From: Lachancea kluyveri NRRL Y-12651
Taxonomy: Eukaryota > Ascomycota > Saccharomycetes > Saccharomycetales > Saccharomycetaceae
Direction of reading: 5' to 3'
DNA length: 64,000 bases
Assembly: GCA_000149225.2 (NCBI GenBank)
Contig: CM000693.1
Coordinates: 124,001-188,000 of the forward strand
The stretch's first letter is position 1. Each line of letters opens with the position of its first letter. Under the pieces are notes generated by a model that made no database searches, had not been told where the DNA came from, and was given only the letters and a program-made list of their open reading frames with translations. Of this stretch, positions 8,380 to 17,558 are shown one piece after another. Both the position numbers and the translations under genes were made by a program.

Positions 8380-8566
8380 AGGAATTAATTTTTCAATACC
8401 TCCGACTTTAGATAGAACTTCTAGTTTTGCCGCTTTTCATGGCTCTGGAAGTGTGGACAGCGGAGGAAAATTGACGCCCGATTAACTAAAGGTGACACAA
8501 CTGTGTTTCTACGATCCGTTTGGTTTTTCAAGTAACTACGGCTCGTCTTTGGTTTCTTGCACATTT
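8380..8566 (+). ncRNA. SNR9: Candidate H/ACA snoRNA, probably snR9
   Basis: The interval folds as two hairpins. The first has base CCTCCG (8399-8404) with CGGAGG (8461-8466). The second has AACTAAAG (8484-8491) with CTTTGGTT (8547-8554, one G-U pair). An ACA follows at 8561-8563, three bases before a T-rich run. In the 3' arm of hairpin 1, GGACAG (8455-8460) can pair with the CUGUCC just upstream of 25S U2340, the snR9 target. I recall SNR9 (187-188 nt) lying between GLO4 and CUE5 in S. cerevisiae, which is this interval. A good ANANNA H box was not found and the guide match is incomplete. The exact 5' end is set only by the expected length. Confidence 0.5.
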
Positions 8567-8654
8567 TTTTTTTTTCATCTTGTGTAATAAATAAACTTGA
8601 AATCCGGTGGTTTTTGCCTCCGCATCAACTAGGATCGCCCCCTACTTAAAGACC

Positions 8655-9503
8655 CTACATATGGTTTTTCATCTGCCTCAACTTGTCCATCACTCGGGCT
8701 TTAGGCCAAGCACCTTGAGCATCACCAACCGACTTTCTCACCATTGGACAGTTCAGCCTCATAAACGGGTTAAAGTCTAACTCATCCTTCAAAGTAAAAC
8801 AGCCAGTGGTAACCTCATTTTTATCACAGAAATGTTCTAGTTTATCAAACGCTTTGTTTTCACCAGGAGTCTTGTAAATCGCTGCACGAACAAATTCAAC
8901 ATTGCTCTTAGTGTATTCGTGGCCCGGATAAACCTTGGTAGTTGACCAATTTTCTTCACCAGTATGCTCTAGCAGGTTTCTGTTTAAAGCTCTGTCCATT
9001 TCTTCACCTGTACCTTCGAAGAACCTACCACATCCGGCGGTGAATAAAGTGTCACCTGTGAAAATGCAACGTTCGCCTGTGTCAAAATCTTTTACGAAAT
9101 AGCAAACAGAATCTTGCGTATGGCATGGAGTACGGATACAGAGTACTTCCAAATCGCCTAGCTTATACTTCTGTAGGTCCTGAGGGACTTCAGTGGCACC
9201 AGGCGACGTATGGCTACCACAAATCACAGATACAGCGTTTTGACCTGCTTTCTTCAATGCCGCGATAACTGGTATGTTGCCACCAGAGTGGTCGTAATGA
9301 TGGTGTGTGTTGACTACCGCTTCGATGCTGCCAATCTCCTTATCTGTCAACTTTGGTAAGACTTCTAGAGGTTCGGCAGGATCAATCAACCAGCTTTTAG
9401 TCTTATCTTGGGTGGATAGTAAATAACTGTAGTTGACTCCACCAGTCAACCATCTCATTTTGATAGCTTTGACATGCATTGAACGGATGTAAATTTTAAT
9501 CAT
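8655..9503 (-). CDS. GLO2: Glyoxalase II (hydroxyacylglutathione hydrolase), Glo2/Glo4
   Basis: The enzyme hydrolyses S-D-lactoylglutathione to lactate and glutathione, the second step of methylglyoxal detoxification. The metallo-beta-lactamase motif H-x-H-x-D-H is at residues 67-72 (HHHYDH). CIFTGDTLFTAGCGRFFEGT and VYPGHEY supply further metal ligands. The full frame has 282 residues. S. cerevisiae cytosolic Glo2 starts at the equivalent of Met9 (ATG at 9479, MHVKAIKMRW), giving 274 residues. The first ATG (9503) adds MIKIYIRS, which could support mitochondrial targeting as in Glo4. One gene here stands at the ancestral position of both paralogs. Confidence 0.95.
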   Translation of the reverse strand: MIKIYIRSMHVKAIKMRWLTGGVNYSYLLSTQDKTKSWLIDPAEPLEVLPKLTDKEIGSIEAVVNTHHHYDHSGGNIPVIAALKKAGQNAVSVICGSHTSPGATEVPQDLQKYKLGDLEVLCIRTPCHTQDSVCYFVKDFDTGERCIFTGDTLFTAGCGRFFEGTGEEMDRALNRNLLEHTGEENWSTTKVYPGHEYTKSNVEFVRAAIYKTPGENKAFDKLEHFCDKNEVTTGCFTLKDELDFNPFMRLNCPMVRKSVGDAQGAWPKARVMDKLRQMKNHM

Positions 9504-9617
9504 ACAATACTAGCCTTAACTTGCCAGATAGTGTTATGTACAAACATAAGATTAACAGGGGAGAAGCACAAACGGATATTAAAGTTGTTAAACGCAATTT
9601 GAAGCATTCGCCGTATT

Positions 9618-12497
9618 TTATGATATATCATCAAGCTTTTTGTTAAAGAGTTCTATTAGCTGAGTGCTGTACTTCTCTAACACCTCGTCACATGGTGTTA
9701 ACAGAGAGTTAATCATTTTAATCTCATCGACAATCTTTAAACATGTTGGGTGTTGACCTATTCCACCCGAGGACACGCTAACACGAAATTCTCTTAATTG
9801 GGATAACAAGGCAACCATTGAATCTTCTTGCATCACTGTTGATCCATGTTTGACTGTATTTGAAGAAAACATTCCAGTTGCTTTCCTTTGGCCAACCAGA
9901 GGTCTAGACGGTGAAACGCGCTTGTTTGATACTGGCGAAATACTTTTACGATTAGACATCGATGGTGTGAGAGTTGATGCCGACCTGGGTGTCAGGTGTT
10001 GCAGCTTAACTGGGGAAACCTTAGCTTTGATGACTGGGCTAGCAGGTGAGCAAAATACATTGTTTTCTGCTTTTCTAATTTTCCTTTCAACGGTTTTTCG
10101 TGGTGGTGGGGTACTCGGTACAACTGAGGATTGGTCCGAAAATACTGTTGATTCTAAGTTGTGTTCAGTTTCTTTCCTTGGTGACCAAAAAAACAGGCAG
10201 CCATTTGATGAGATCGATAGCAATTTGCCATCCTCCAACTTGCACAAACCAACGGTTGGTTCAGAATGGCAATAATATTGCTTAATCAACCTACCACTGT
10301 TATAATTGTAACACCTCAAAGCCTTGTCAAAGGAGGAAGAACATATGATCTGTTTGGTTGCATTACCTGCTTTTCCATTAACAATAAAATTATCTATCAA
10401 AATCCCGTCAGAGTGTTCGTCACATAGCTTTAAAGTCTTAAGAATTTCATGATTACTATCAGAATCGAAAATCACTAATTGCTTGTCCTGAGTGGAAACA
10501 ATTATTGTATTATCATGAAGCCCTAAAGCTACTGGTGTTGATTTAAGGGTTAGCATTTTTTCTTTGTGTACCACAAGGCCTTTATCTTCCATCTCGAATC
10601 TGTAGATGGAAACAGTTCTATCACTGGAGGCAACATATATTTTATTCTCAACTCTTTCCATACAAATGACATTAGCTTTGTTGTTAGCCAATGTTTCTGA
10701 TAAGCTCCATTTGATATCATTTGCCCGTTTCAAGAACACTTGGATCATGCGGTCTCTGCTAATACTTACAAGAACGCTGGACTGAAATTCATTTCTAACA
10801 GTAAAATACACTACATCATTTATCGCTGAGGAGTGTGCCCTGGCATTTAAAATTGTTTTTGTTCCTTCTTTCGATTTTTCATAAATTATCAAATTACCCA
10901 TCTTATCACCAACTACAACGTTAGATTTTCCCGAAGTATCTTCAAATAGCTCCATTGCAGTGATTTGGCTGTCAACGATGTGCTCTTTAAATAGCTCTAT
11001 CTGAGGCAATATTTCAGGATCCCATGTAGTAAGGGCACTGTCTTTTATAATTTTGCATTCGCCTTCTTTAGACCATAATAGAATTTGTTTACTAAACGCT
11101 CTTTTAAAACCACTTATATCACTCAAAACAGGTAGAACTATAACATGTTTTTCCCCGACAATCACATCGAATACTCCGATTTCACCCTTGTTTGTGATGT
11201 ATAAAATGTAAGAATCGCCGAACTGTTTGATTGCTAACATCGTTGTGTCACTGTTTAAGTTTTGTGGAAATGACAAATGCGATAAAGAAGAGGATGCTGC
11301 CGTAGGCAAAGAAGTGACGGCTGCTGTCGTATCAAAGAGAGAATTATGCTTTACTGGGCTTGGTGCCCGGCTTTTGGATGCCAATAAGGGGAGCGCTTTC
11401 GACTTTTTCTGATGGGTCAGTACGTAACCCAAGTCCAATGGTCTTATACTATCGTTTATTGTAGACCATAGCTTTTGGTTTGCTAAATCAACCAAAATAT
11501 TTTCAACTTTGCCATGTAGATCTTCAGGCAAGTCGTAAGAGCTGATTATACTACCACTATCATAAAAGATAAGCTGACTAGTATTGGTTAATAGAACTAG
11601 CTGATTTTCATTTAATACGGTGGCATCAATGAACGTTACGTCGATAAATTTCCCTAGTAACACATTCTTGCCCTTGATAGCAGTTCTTGCTCTTGGAACC
11701 ACAACCTTACTCTTCAACTGATCGTTGGGATGCTCAAACTTCCAAACTTTCAAATGTCTAACTCCATATGTGATAATATTCTTATCACACCAAATGACAT
11801 CTTTTACTATTGCAGAAGTTTTGTTACTTGCAATCAATTGAATTCCCGTGCCTTGTAGTCTCCATATATGCAAAAATCCATCGTTAATTAACCCCAAGCT
11901 TAAAAATATCTTGGGGTCAGTGGGGTGAAATTTCAAATTTGCAATACCGTAAGAATGGTGATGTATCACGAACGCAGGGAAATCATTAGAGTCTGGTGCT
12001 AGTGAATATAATAGTACCCTTGGGTGATGGCCTGTTTCCCCAACAATTAAGAATTTTTCGTCTGGTGATAGACTGAGACATGATGTGGTTTTGATTCTAT
12101 CTCTTATCTTTGAAGGAGATAAGCGAGCAGGTGTTAAGTCTGAGTTGTTTGAACTACGTGGTAAATCTGTGTCGTCCTCAATATTCCGTGTATCCCCTTT
12201 TACAATTATACTTTGCTCAGGCTTAAGGAAACCAAACGTATCTTTAGCAACATGTGGAGAAAGAGCTGAATCGAAACAAGATCGTTGAGATTTTGTGTAA
12301 GCACAAAAAAATCTTTGCGATATGACTCGGAAACGCTGATCATCGTTTTTTTCAATCTTTGAAACAACAACACCACCGCTGGCTGCATAGGCTATTAAGT
12401 TACCTACATGGGAGAAGCATGATTTTGTGTCAGAGGAAGAGCCAAAAATCTTCTCTATGAATAAATTATCGAGACCGGAATCATCCCCTATATTCAT
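9618..12497 (-). CDS. WD-repeat scaffold protein of the WDR62/MAPKBP1 family
   Basis: The protein has 959 residues. The first half matches the animal MAPKBP1/WDR62 proteins as I remember them: SLSPDEKFLIVGETGHHPRV resembles [20 protein letters not shown]. Other parallels are HHSYGIANLKFHP, LIASNKTSAIV, YGVRHLKVWKFE and the GKNVLLGKFIDVTF block. A second set of WD-like repeats spans about 400-780. A serine/proline-rich basic region follows (about 780-890), with several S-P sites such as SNRKSISPVS and NKRVSPSRP. The C-terminus (about 895-959) is predicted helical. Family members scaffold JNK signalling and act at spindle poles in animals; nothing is known to me in yeasts. I recall no S. cerevisiae gene at this position (GLO2/GLO4 to CCC2) or elsewhere of this family. 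The frame is uninterrupted, so it looks functional. Confidence 0.85.
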   Translation of the reverse strand: MNIGDDSGLDNLFIEKIFGSSSDTKSCFSHVGNLIAYAASGGVVVSKIEKNDDQRFRVISQRFFCAYTKSQRSCFDSALSPHVAKDTFGFLKPEQSIIVKGDTRNIEDDTDLPRSSNNSDLTPARLSPSKIRDRIKTTSCLSLSPDEKFLIVGETGHHPRVLLYSLAPDSNDFPAFVIHHHSYGIANLKFHPTDPKIFLSLGLINDGFLHIWRLQGTGIQLIASNKTSAIVKDVIWCDKNIITYGVRHLKVWKFEHPNDQLKSKVVVPRARTAIKGKNVLLGKFIDVTFIDATVLNENQLVLLTNTSQLIFYDSGSIISSYDLPEDLHGKVENILVDLANQKLWSTINDSIRPLDLGYVLTHQKKSKALPLLASKSRAPSPVKHNSLFDTTAAVTSLPTAASSSLSHLSFPQNLNSDTTMLAIKQFGDSYILYITNKGEIGVFDVIVGEKHVIVLPVLSDISGFKRAFSKQILLWSKEGECKIIKDSALTTWDPEILPQIELFKEHIVDSQITAMELFEDTSGKSNVVVGDKMGNLIIYEKSKEGTKTILNARAHSSAINDVVYFTVRNEFQSSVLVSISRDRMIQVFLKRANDIKWSLSETLANNKANVICMERVENKIYVASSDRTVSIYRFEMEDKGLVVHKEKMLTLKSTPVALGLHDNTIIVSTQDKQLVIFDSDSNHEILKTLKLCDEHSDGILIDNFIVNGKAGNATKQIICSSSFDKALRCYNYNSGRLIKQYYCHSEPTVGLCKLEDGKLLSISSNGCLFFWSPRKETEHNLESTVFSDQSSVVPSTPPPRKTVERKIRKAENNVFCSPASPVIKAKVSPVKLQHLTPRSASTLTPSMSNRKSISPVSNKRVSPSRPLVGQRKATGMFSSNTVKHGSTVMQEDSMVALLSQLREFRVSVSSGGIGQHPTCLKIVDEIKMINSLLTPCDEVLEKYSTQLIELFNKKLDDIS

Positions 12498-13058
12498 TTT
12501 TTTTTCTCTCCCACTAGTTCCCTATTACCAATGGCCAGGTGTAAAGCTAGGAGCATATTAGCGGTTTACATTTGTTTACGTTTTGTGGATTCCTTGAAAT
12601 TATTGTTTATGAGAGTTGCCGTATCTACACTTTTTGCGGGTTAACTGAGACGGTAGTATGGGGAGCACAATGGTGCAAGCATTTTAAGTGAAATATTGCT
12701 TCGTATTCACAATATTAAAGATAGTTTAATACAAGAAGCCTTACTTGATTTATTCCCTTACGGTTGCAGTTTATTGGACCGTAGAGAAGAAAAACGCTGG
12801 AAGATCTCTACAAGTATCCACAATTGCCCTGTCTTCTGAAAATGCCCCTAGGGGAAAAGATTAATACTATCAATATATGCTGGTTAGACTAAAATTAAAA
12901 ATGCTAATAAGAAAAAAAGCCACCAAGAGCAATAGTAGTGCTTTTAATGCTAGAAAGTTCCAACTTTTTTTTTTTTTTTTTTATTATGGGGGAAGAAGAG
13001 CACTGAAGGTGGAAAAACAAAAAAAAAAAAAAGAAGGAAACAAAGGAAAAGGGCAGCA
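12498..13058. other. Gap between CCC2 and the WD-repeat gene
   Basis: This gap contains the promoter of the WD-repeat gene and the 3' end of CCC2. It has a run of 18 T (12965-12982) and an A-rich tract near 13018-13035. I see no gene in it. Confidence 0.6.
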
Positions 13059-16001
13059 TCAACTAGAATTCTGAATCAAGCCAGCTTGCAATTCAATATC
13101 TTCATCAACTTTTAACTCCCTTTTGAAAATATGATTGAGCCAGCTTTCTTTACTTTTCTTTGCATTTAAACCTACCAATTGAGGAGGTTTCCATGTGTTT
13201 AACAATAGCGAACATGCAATAACACTGACTGAACTTACCGCCATAGCAGCACCAGCAGTCATTGGGTGTAAAGTTATCCCCCATGGAACCAAAACACCCA
13301 TAGAAATTGGCAACATGAACATGTTGTAACATATAGCCCAGAAAAAATTCAATTTGACACGTTGAAAGGTCTTTTGACATATATCTAACGCATATATTAG
13401 GCCAATCAAAGAGGCTCTCTTGGGGTCCGCATCGTCTAGTACTACAACATCAGCAGATTCAATTGCAATGTCCGATCCTGTAGAGATTGAAACACCCAAA
13501 TCACTGGTAACCAAGGCAGGGGAATCGTTGATACCGTCACCGACAAAAGTGACTTTGTTGGTACCGTTTTGCTGCAATAGCATGACAATATCACGTTTCT
13601 CTTGAGGTGTAACTTCACTGTAAACATTACCAGCTTCTATACCCAACTCTTGAGCAATTTTCATAGCCGAACTGTGTGTATCACCAGTAACCATACAGAC
13701 CTTGTAACCCTTTGAGATCAAATGTTGGACAACATCGACAGCATCGCGCTTCAAGCTGTCACTGATATCGAATCTACCAATAATTTTGCCGTTGATGGAT
13801 ACGTAGGAAACAGTGACATCCGTGACATCATCGGGAACTTCGGTTGGCATGAGAAATTTATTGCCAACGGTAACTTTGTACTTTTTCCCGTCCAATTCAC
13901 ATTCACATGCCAAGCCCTTGCCTATGGTGATTTCACTTTCGATCACATTGGCCCGTCTAGCGTCATCTTTCAACAAGTTTTCTGTATAGTTTACAATGGC
14001 TTTAGCAACGGGGTGCTCACTGAGGGTTTCTGCAGTTTTTATGCAACACAATTCTTCGTCCGTAACGGTGTGGTTGCCAAACACAATGAATTTTTCAACA
14101 CACATGTGGCCCGTAGTCAAGGTACCAGTTTTGTCAAACAAGAATACGTTTAGGGAGTTACACTTTTCCAATATGTCACCACCTTTGATTAACACTCCGT
14201 TACGAGCACCAACACCCGTACCAACCATAATTGCTGTGGGCGCAGCTAGTCCCAAAGCACAGGGACATGCAACTACGATGACCGAGATGGAAATTTGTAA
14301 GCAGGCATAGAATTTGCCATTTGGATTTTCGACAAACATTTTTGGTGGCGCGGATAAAAAATGGCACAACACAGTCCAGCAAACGAATGTGATAAGGGAT
14401 AGGATCAAAACAAATGGGACAAATTTGGATGCCAAATAATCCGCATAGCGCTGGATGGGCGCCTTGGTCAACTGGGCTTGTTTCATGGTTTGAACGATGT
14501 TCGCCAATTTTGTGTCATCGCCAACACTTGTGGCCCGGAAGAAAAAATGACCAGATCCGTTGACAGAACCTCCAATGACAAAAGATTTGGGTTCCTTGGG
14601 GACAGCAAGAGATTCACCGGTGATCAACGATTCATCCACTTCAGTTTCCCCTTGAGTCACAATACCATCTGCTGGAATTTTCATACCAGGCTTAACCTCG
14701 ACTATATCATCAACCTGTAAGAGTTCCACTGGAATCTCTCTCGAAGCATTGCCGGCTTCGACGATAGAACATGTAGATGGGGTTAGAGAGATAAATTTGG
14801 ATAATGCTGTAGACGTTTGTGATTTGGCCTTGTTTTCCAACAATTTACCCGCCGATATGAACGTGATTAGCATGGCCGAAGTTTCAAAATTAACGTTGGG
14901 AAGCTTATCGTTACGATTCCAAACGTTTTTCGCAATTGCAAAAATGGAAAAGAAATAGGCACACGATGTGGATATGCAAACCAAAGTATCCATGGTTCCA
15001 GAGCCATGTTTGTATGATTTCCATGTAGATTTGTAAAAATAAGAGCCAATGTATAGCTGAACATAAGTGGTTACTGTAAATCCTATAACATCACGATAGA
15101 ACAGCCCCTGGACAGGTGTCTGAATGTATGGAAAGTGGGTCCTCACAGCAGAAAACCACATCGGTATTAGCATGTATAGGAACAATATGCCCACTGCGCA
15201 TATACCTGAAGAGACGAACGTCTGTTTCCAAAATTTGATTTCACGAACCCTGGATAAGAGTTTCAACTGAGTGGTGTTATCCAAAGACGTTGCAACGGTT
15301 GCCTCAAAACCGCAGTCTTCGATATGTGTGACTATGTCGCGTATGCCTATCTTTTTTGGGTCGTATTCTATCGATGCGTCCTCTGTTGCCAAAGAAACAG
15401 TAACGAATATGATACCTGGCTCCTGTGATAGCTGAGCTTCTATATTAGCCGAGCAAGCACCGCATGTCATTCCAAACACTTTGAGTAGCGTTCTTTTCCT
15501 AGTCATTGTTGCCTCTCGCGACGCATGGACAGAGTCCCCTTGAATAATCTCGGCGTCAAACCCGCAGTCCTCTATGGCTTCTCTGATTTGGTCGACGCTT
15601 ATTACAGCGGGATAAAAGTCAACGTTACATTCCTCTGTAACTAGAGACACCGATGCATCTTCAATGCCCTCGACAGCCTTCAACTGGTTGACGATAGTAG
15701 AAACACAAGCTCCACAAGTCATGCCGTGAACCGATAAAATAGCGCTTCTGGTACCAGAGTAATCTTCTGGGCAACTTTTGAGAATATCAGCATCAAATCC
15801 ACAGTCCTCGATAATCTCCTGGATAGACTCAATAGTGATGATGGAAGGATTGTACTCCACATGACACTCTTCAGTAACTAGCGAAACAACGACTTCATTA
15901 ATACCGCTAGTAGCTTGGAGTTGGTTAGTAATTGTGGCAACACAGGCACCGCATGTCATACCGTGAACCAGGAGAAGCGCTTTAGTATACGAAGAAGACA
16001 T
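13059..16001 (-). CDS. CCC2: Copper-transporting P1B-type ATPase Ccc2
   Basis: Ccc2 pumps copper from the chaperone Atx1 into the late Golgi, where it is loaded into the ferroxidase Fet3 for iron uptake. The protein has 980 residues. Three N-terminal heavy-metal-associated domains each carry G-M-T-C-G-A-C, with cysteines at 17/20, 96/99 and 180/183. They are followed by eight expected membrane segments, the transport site C-P-C at 579-581, the phosphorylation motif D-K-T-G-T-L-T from 623, S-E-H-P-V-A-K-A and GDGINDSPAL. S. cerevisiae Ccc2 has only two working CxxC domains. Its third region is degenerate, so the intact third domain is notable. A perfect Aft1 core lies 106 bp upstream. Confidence 0.96.
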   Translation of the reverse strand: MSSSYTKALLLVHGMTCGACVATITNQLQATSGINEVVVSLVTEECHVEYNPSIITIESIQEIIEDCGFDADILKSCPEDYSGTRSAILSVHGMTCGACVSTIVNQLKAVEGIEDASVSLVTEECNVDFYPAVISVDQIREAIEDCGFDAEIIQGDSVHASREATMTRKRTLLKVFGMTCGACSANIEAQLSQEPGIIFVTVSLATEDASIEYDPKKIGIRDIVTHIEDCGFEATVATSLDNTTQLKLLSRVREIKFWKQTFVSSGICAVGILFLYMLIPMWFSAVRTHFPYIQTPVQGLFYRDVIGFTVTTYVQLYIGSYFYKSTWKSYKHGSGTMDTLVCISTSCAYFFSIFAIAKNVWNRNDKLPNVNFETSAMLITFISAGKLLENKAKSQTSTALSKFISLTPSTCSIVEAGNASREIPVELLQVDDIVEVKPGMKIPADGIVTQGETEVDESLITGESLAVPKEPKSFVIGGSVNGSGHFFFRATSVGDDTKLANIVQTMKQAQLTKAPIQRYADYLASKFVPFVLILSLITFVCWTVLCHFLSAPPKMFVENPNGKFYACLQISISVIVVACPCALGLAAPTAIMVGTGVGARNGVLIKGGDILEKCNSLNVFLFDKTGTLTTGHMCVEKFIVFGNHTVTDEELCCIKTAETLSEHPVAKAIVNYTENLLKDDARRANVIESEITIGKGLACECELDGKKYKVTVGNKFLMPTEVPDDVTDVTVSYVSINGKIIGRFDISDSLKRDAVDVVQHLISKGYKVCMVTGDTHSSAMKIAQELGIEAGNVYSEVTPQEKRDIVMLLQQNGTNKVTFVGDGINDSPALVTSDLGVSISTGSDIAIESADVVVLDDADPKRASLIGLIYALDICQKTFQRVKLNFFWAICYNMFMLPISMGVLVPWGITLHPMTAGAAMAVSSVSVIACSLLLNTWKPPQLVGLNAKKSKESWLNHIFKRELKVDEDIELQAGLIQNSS

Positions 16002-16106
16002 CTAGCGAATATGGGTTTATGGTATTTGATTACACTAATGATGGTTAAAAACTTCGTGTTGGTTTATAAAGAGATTATAAATGCCCATCGCACTTGAGTT
16101 ATTTCG

Positions 16107-16113
16107 GGGTGCA
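16107..16113 (-). promoter_or_regulatory. Aft1/Aft2 iron-regulon site upstream of CCC2
   Basis: GGGTGCA is the reverse complement of the Aft1 core TGCACCC and lies 106 bp before the CCC2 start codon. CCC2 is an Aft1 target in S. cerevisiae, so low-iron induction is likely conserved. Confidence 0.7.
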
Positions 16114-16423
16114 AAAAAAGTATAATAACCGTTTGTAGCGATACATGCGGTTATGTAATATTATATGCTTTGCCGTTATATGTTTGAACGTCCTTCTCAG
16201 GCTTGTAAAATATGGAAGGCAGGTTTGTGAAATGCTGGAATCATATCCTGTGACATATTCACGTTGGAACGTAAGAATGAGCTTCTGTCTGTACATGCAC
16301 CTCCAAACTGGTGCTGCAGTGTGCTATATATCGCTGATACGGGTAGAGTGCTGACTCAAGGGATATTGTAATCGCAAGTGTGATTACCTACTCAATGCCT
16401 CGAATACAATCGGCTTTCAGTTG

Positions 16424-16456
16424 TCACAAAGGCTAACTGATAGTTAGCCTTTGTGA
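16424..16456. repeat. Perfect 15-bp inverted repeat (hairpin)
   Basis: TCACAAAGGCTAACT (16424-16438) and its exact reverse complement (16442-16456) are separated by GAT. A flanking pair TTGTCAC (16421-16427) and GTGACAA (16462-16468) offers an alternative outer pairing. It is non-coding and its function is unknown. Confidence 0.85.
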
Positions 16457-16514
16457 TTCAAGTGACAAAATTCCGGGTGTGTCTTGTATCGTCTTATGCC
16501 GCATTGTGAGTACC

Positions 16515-16539
16515 GCATTGTCCCTGGAACGGACAATGC
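16515..16539. repeat. Perfect 9-bp inverted repeat (hairpin)
   Basis: GCATTGTCC (16515-16523) and GGACAATGC (16531-16539) flank a 7-nt loop, 58 bp after the longer hairpin. It is non-coding. Confidence 0.75.
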
Positions 16540-17315
16540 TAAACTAGCTGCTCCACGTTTAGAACCCACCAGATCTGTCACAGTTGGTATGAATAGCAGA
16601 GAAACGTGGTGGCAAGAGTCATATAGTACCCACCTGCCATGAATCTACGATAATTTAGTTTCTAACGCCTTTTTTTTTTCTTGGTAATTTTCCTTTTTTT
16701 CTTCGGTAATACTCTTGGCAGATCAAGATCAACAAAATGGAGCCCATGGGCTTGAGGTTCTGAGTTCCCCTGTACTTTTAAGATGGAGTTCAAAAAAAAA
16801 AAAGAAGAAGAAAAGATGAAAAGAAGCTGCAGCTAGAAGAGCTGAAGTGTGAGTGACTACATTTATTGTAAGTGATCTCACGTTTAACCTTTCTGTTTTC
16901 TCACTGCAGTACTAATAGGTTAGATGTTAAGTCAAACCGGTATACAACCTTGGGACGCCTCCTAGAACTTGACCTAAAAACTGTTTATGGCACGTGATAA
17001 GATACCAGAAGACAGGTGAAACCATGCTACTTTCGTTTGCTTTGTTGCTGTAACGTGTCGTCTCGTCATAATCTCAGATTCTCTTAATAACCTAGGTGGA
17101 AGCAATTTTGTTATACAGAGGGACTTGGAAGGGAATTGTCGCTTATAAATTTCATACATGTATAAAAAGATACACTATCCAGACACCAATATAACCAGAG
17201 CGTATGGTAGGAGCTGCTTATACGTAAGCATGCCATTTTAGAGCTAGTTATAGTCGGTATACAAATTGATCGGAATACGAAAAGGGGAGCGAATAGGCCT
17301 CTTCTTGTAAAAGAA

Positions 17316-17340
17316 AAAATAAAATAAAATAAAATAAAAT
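17316..17340. repeat. Pentanucleotide microsatellite (AAAAT)5
   Basis: Five tandem AAAAT units downstream of CKB2. Confidence 0.9.
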
Positions 17341-17487
17341 GAAAAAAAAAGGCTTTGGAAATGGCTCAGGAGACGGTCGAAATCTCACTGTAAAGTGTTT
17401 CTCACTGAGTATTCGAGGTTCCTAAAGGACTGTGAGTATAAAAGTGCTACCTTGGCAGTATGTGTAATAACAGTATACACTTAGCAC

Positions 17488-17512
17488 ATATATATATATA
17501 TATATATATATA
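17488..17512. repeat. AT dinucleotide microsatellite
   Basis: An uninterrupted run of about 25 bp of alternating A and T, just beyond the CKB2 stop codon. Confidence 0.9.
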
Positions 17513-17558
17513 CTTCTATTATTCTACAGATGTGGTAATGTTTCTACAAGTACAATGA

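Larger units (their letters stand above)
16002..17558. other. 1.5-kb gap between CCC2 promoter and CKB2 3' end
   Basis: Small frames here (60-70 codons) show no similarity I recognise. The gap holds the Aft1 site, two perfect inverted repeats, a CACGTG at 16991-16996, five AAAAT units at 17316-17340, a TATA-like TATAAAAG near 17437-17444, and an AT dinucleotide run at 17488-17512. I found no tRNA-type A and B boxes. An undetected non-coding RNA is possible, given the hairpins and a ten-base-scale T run near 16671. Confidence 0.5.

Noticed and set aside
12877-13074. 65-codon frame downstream of CCC2
   Set aside because: Consists largely of codons from poly-T and poly-A tracts.
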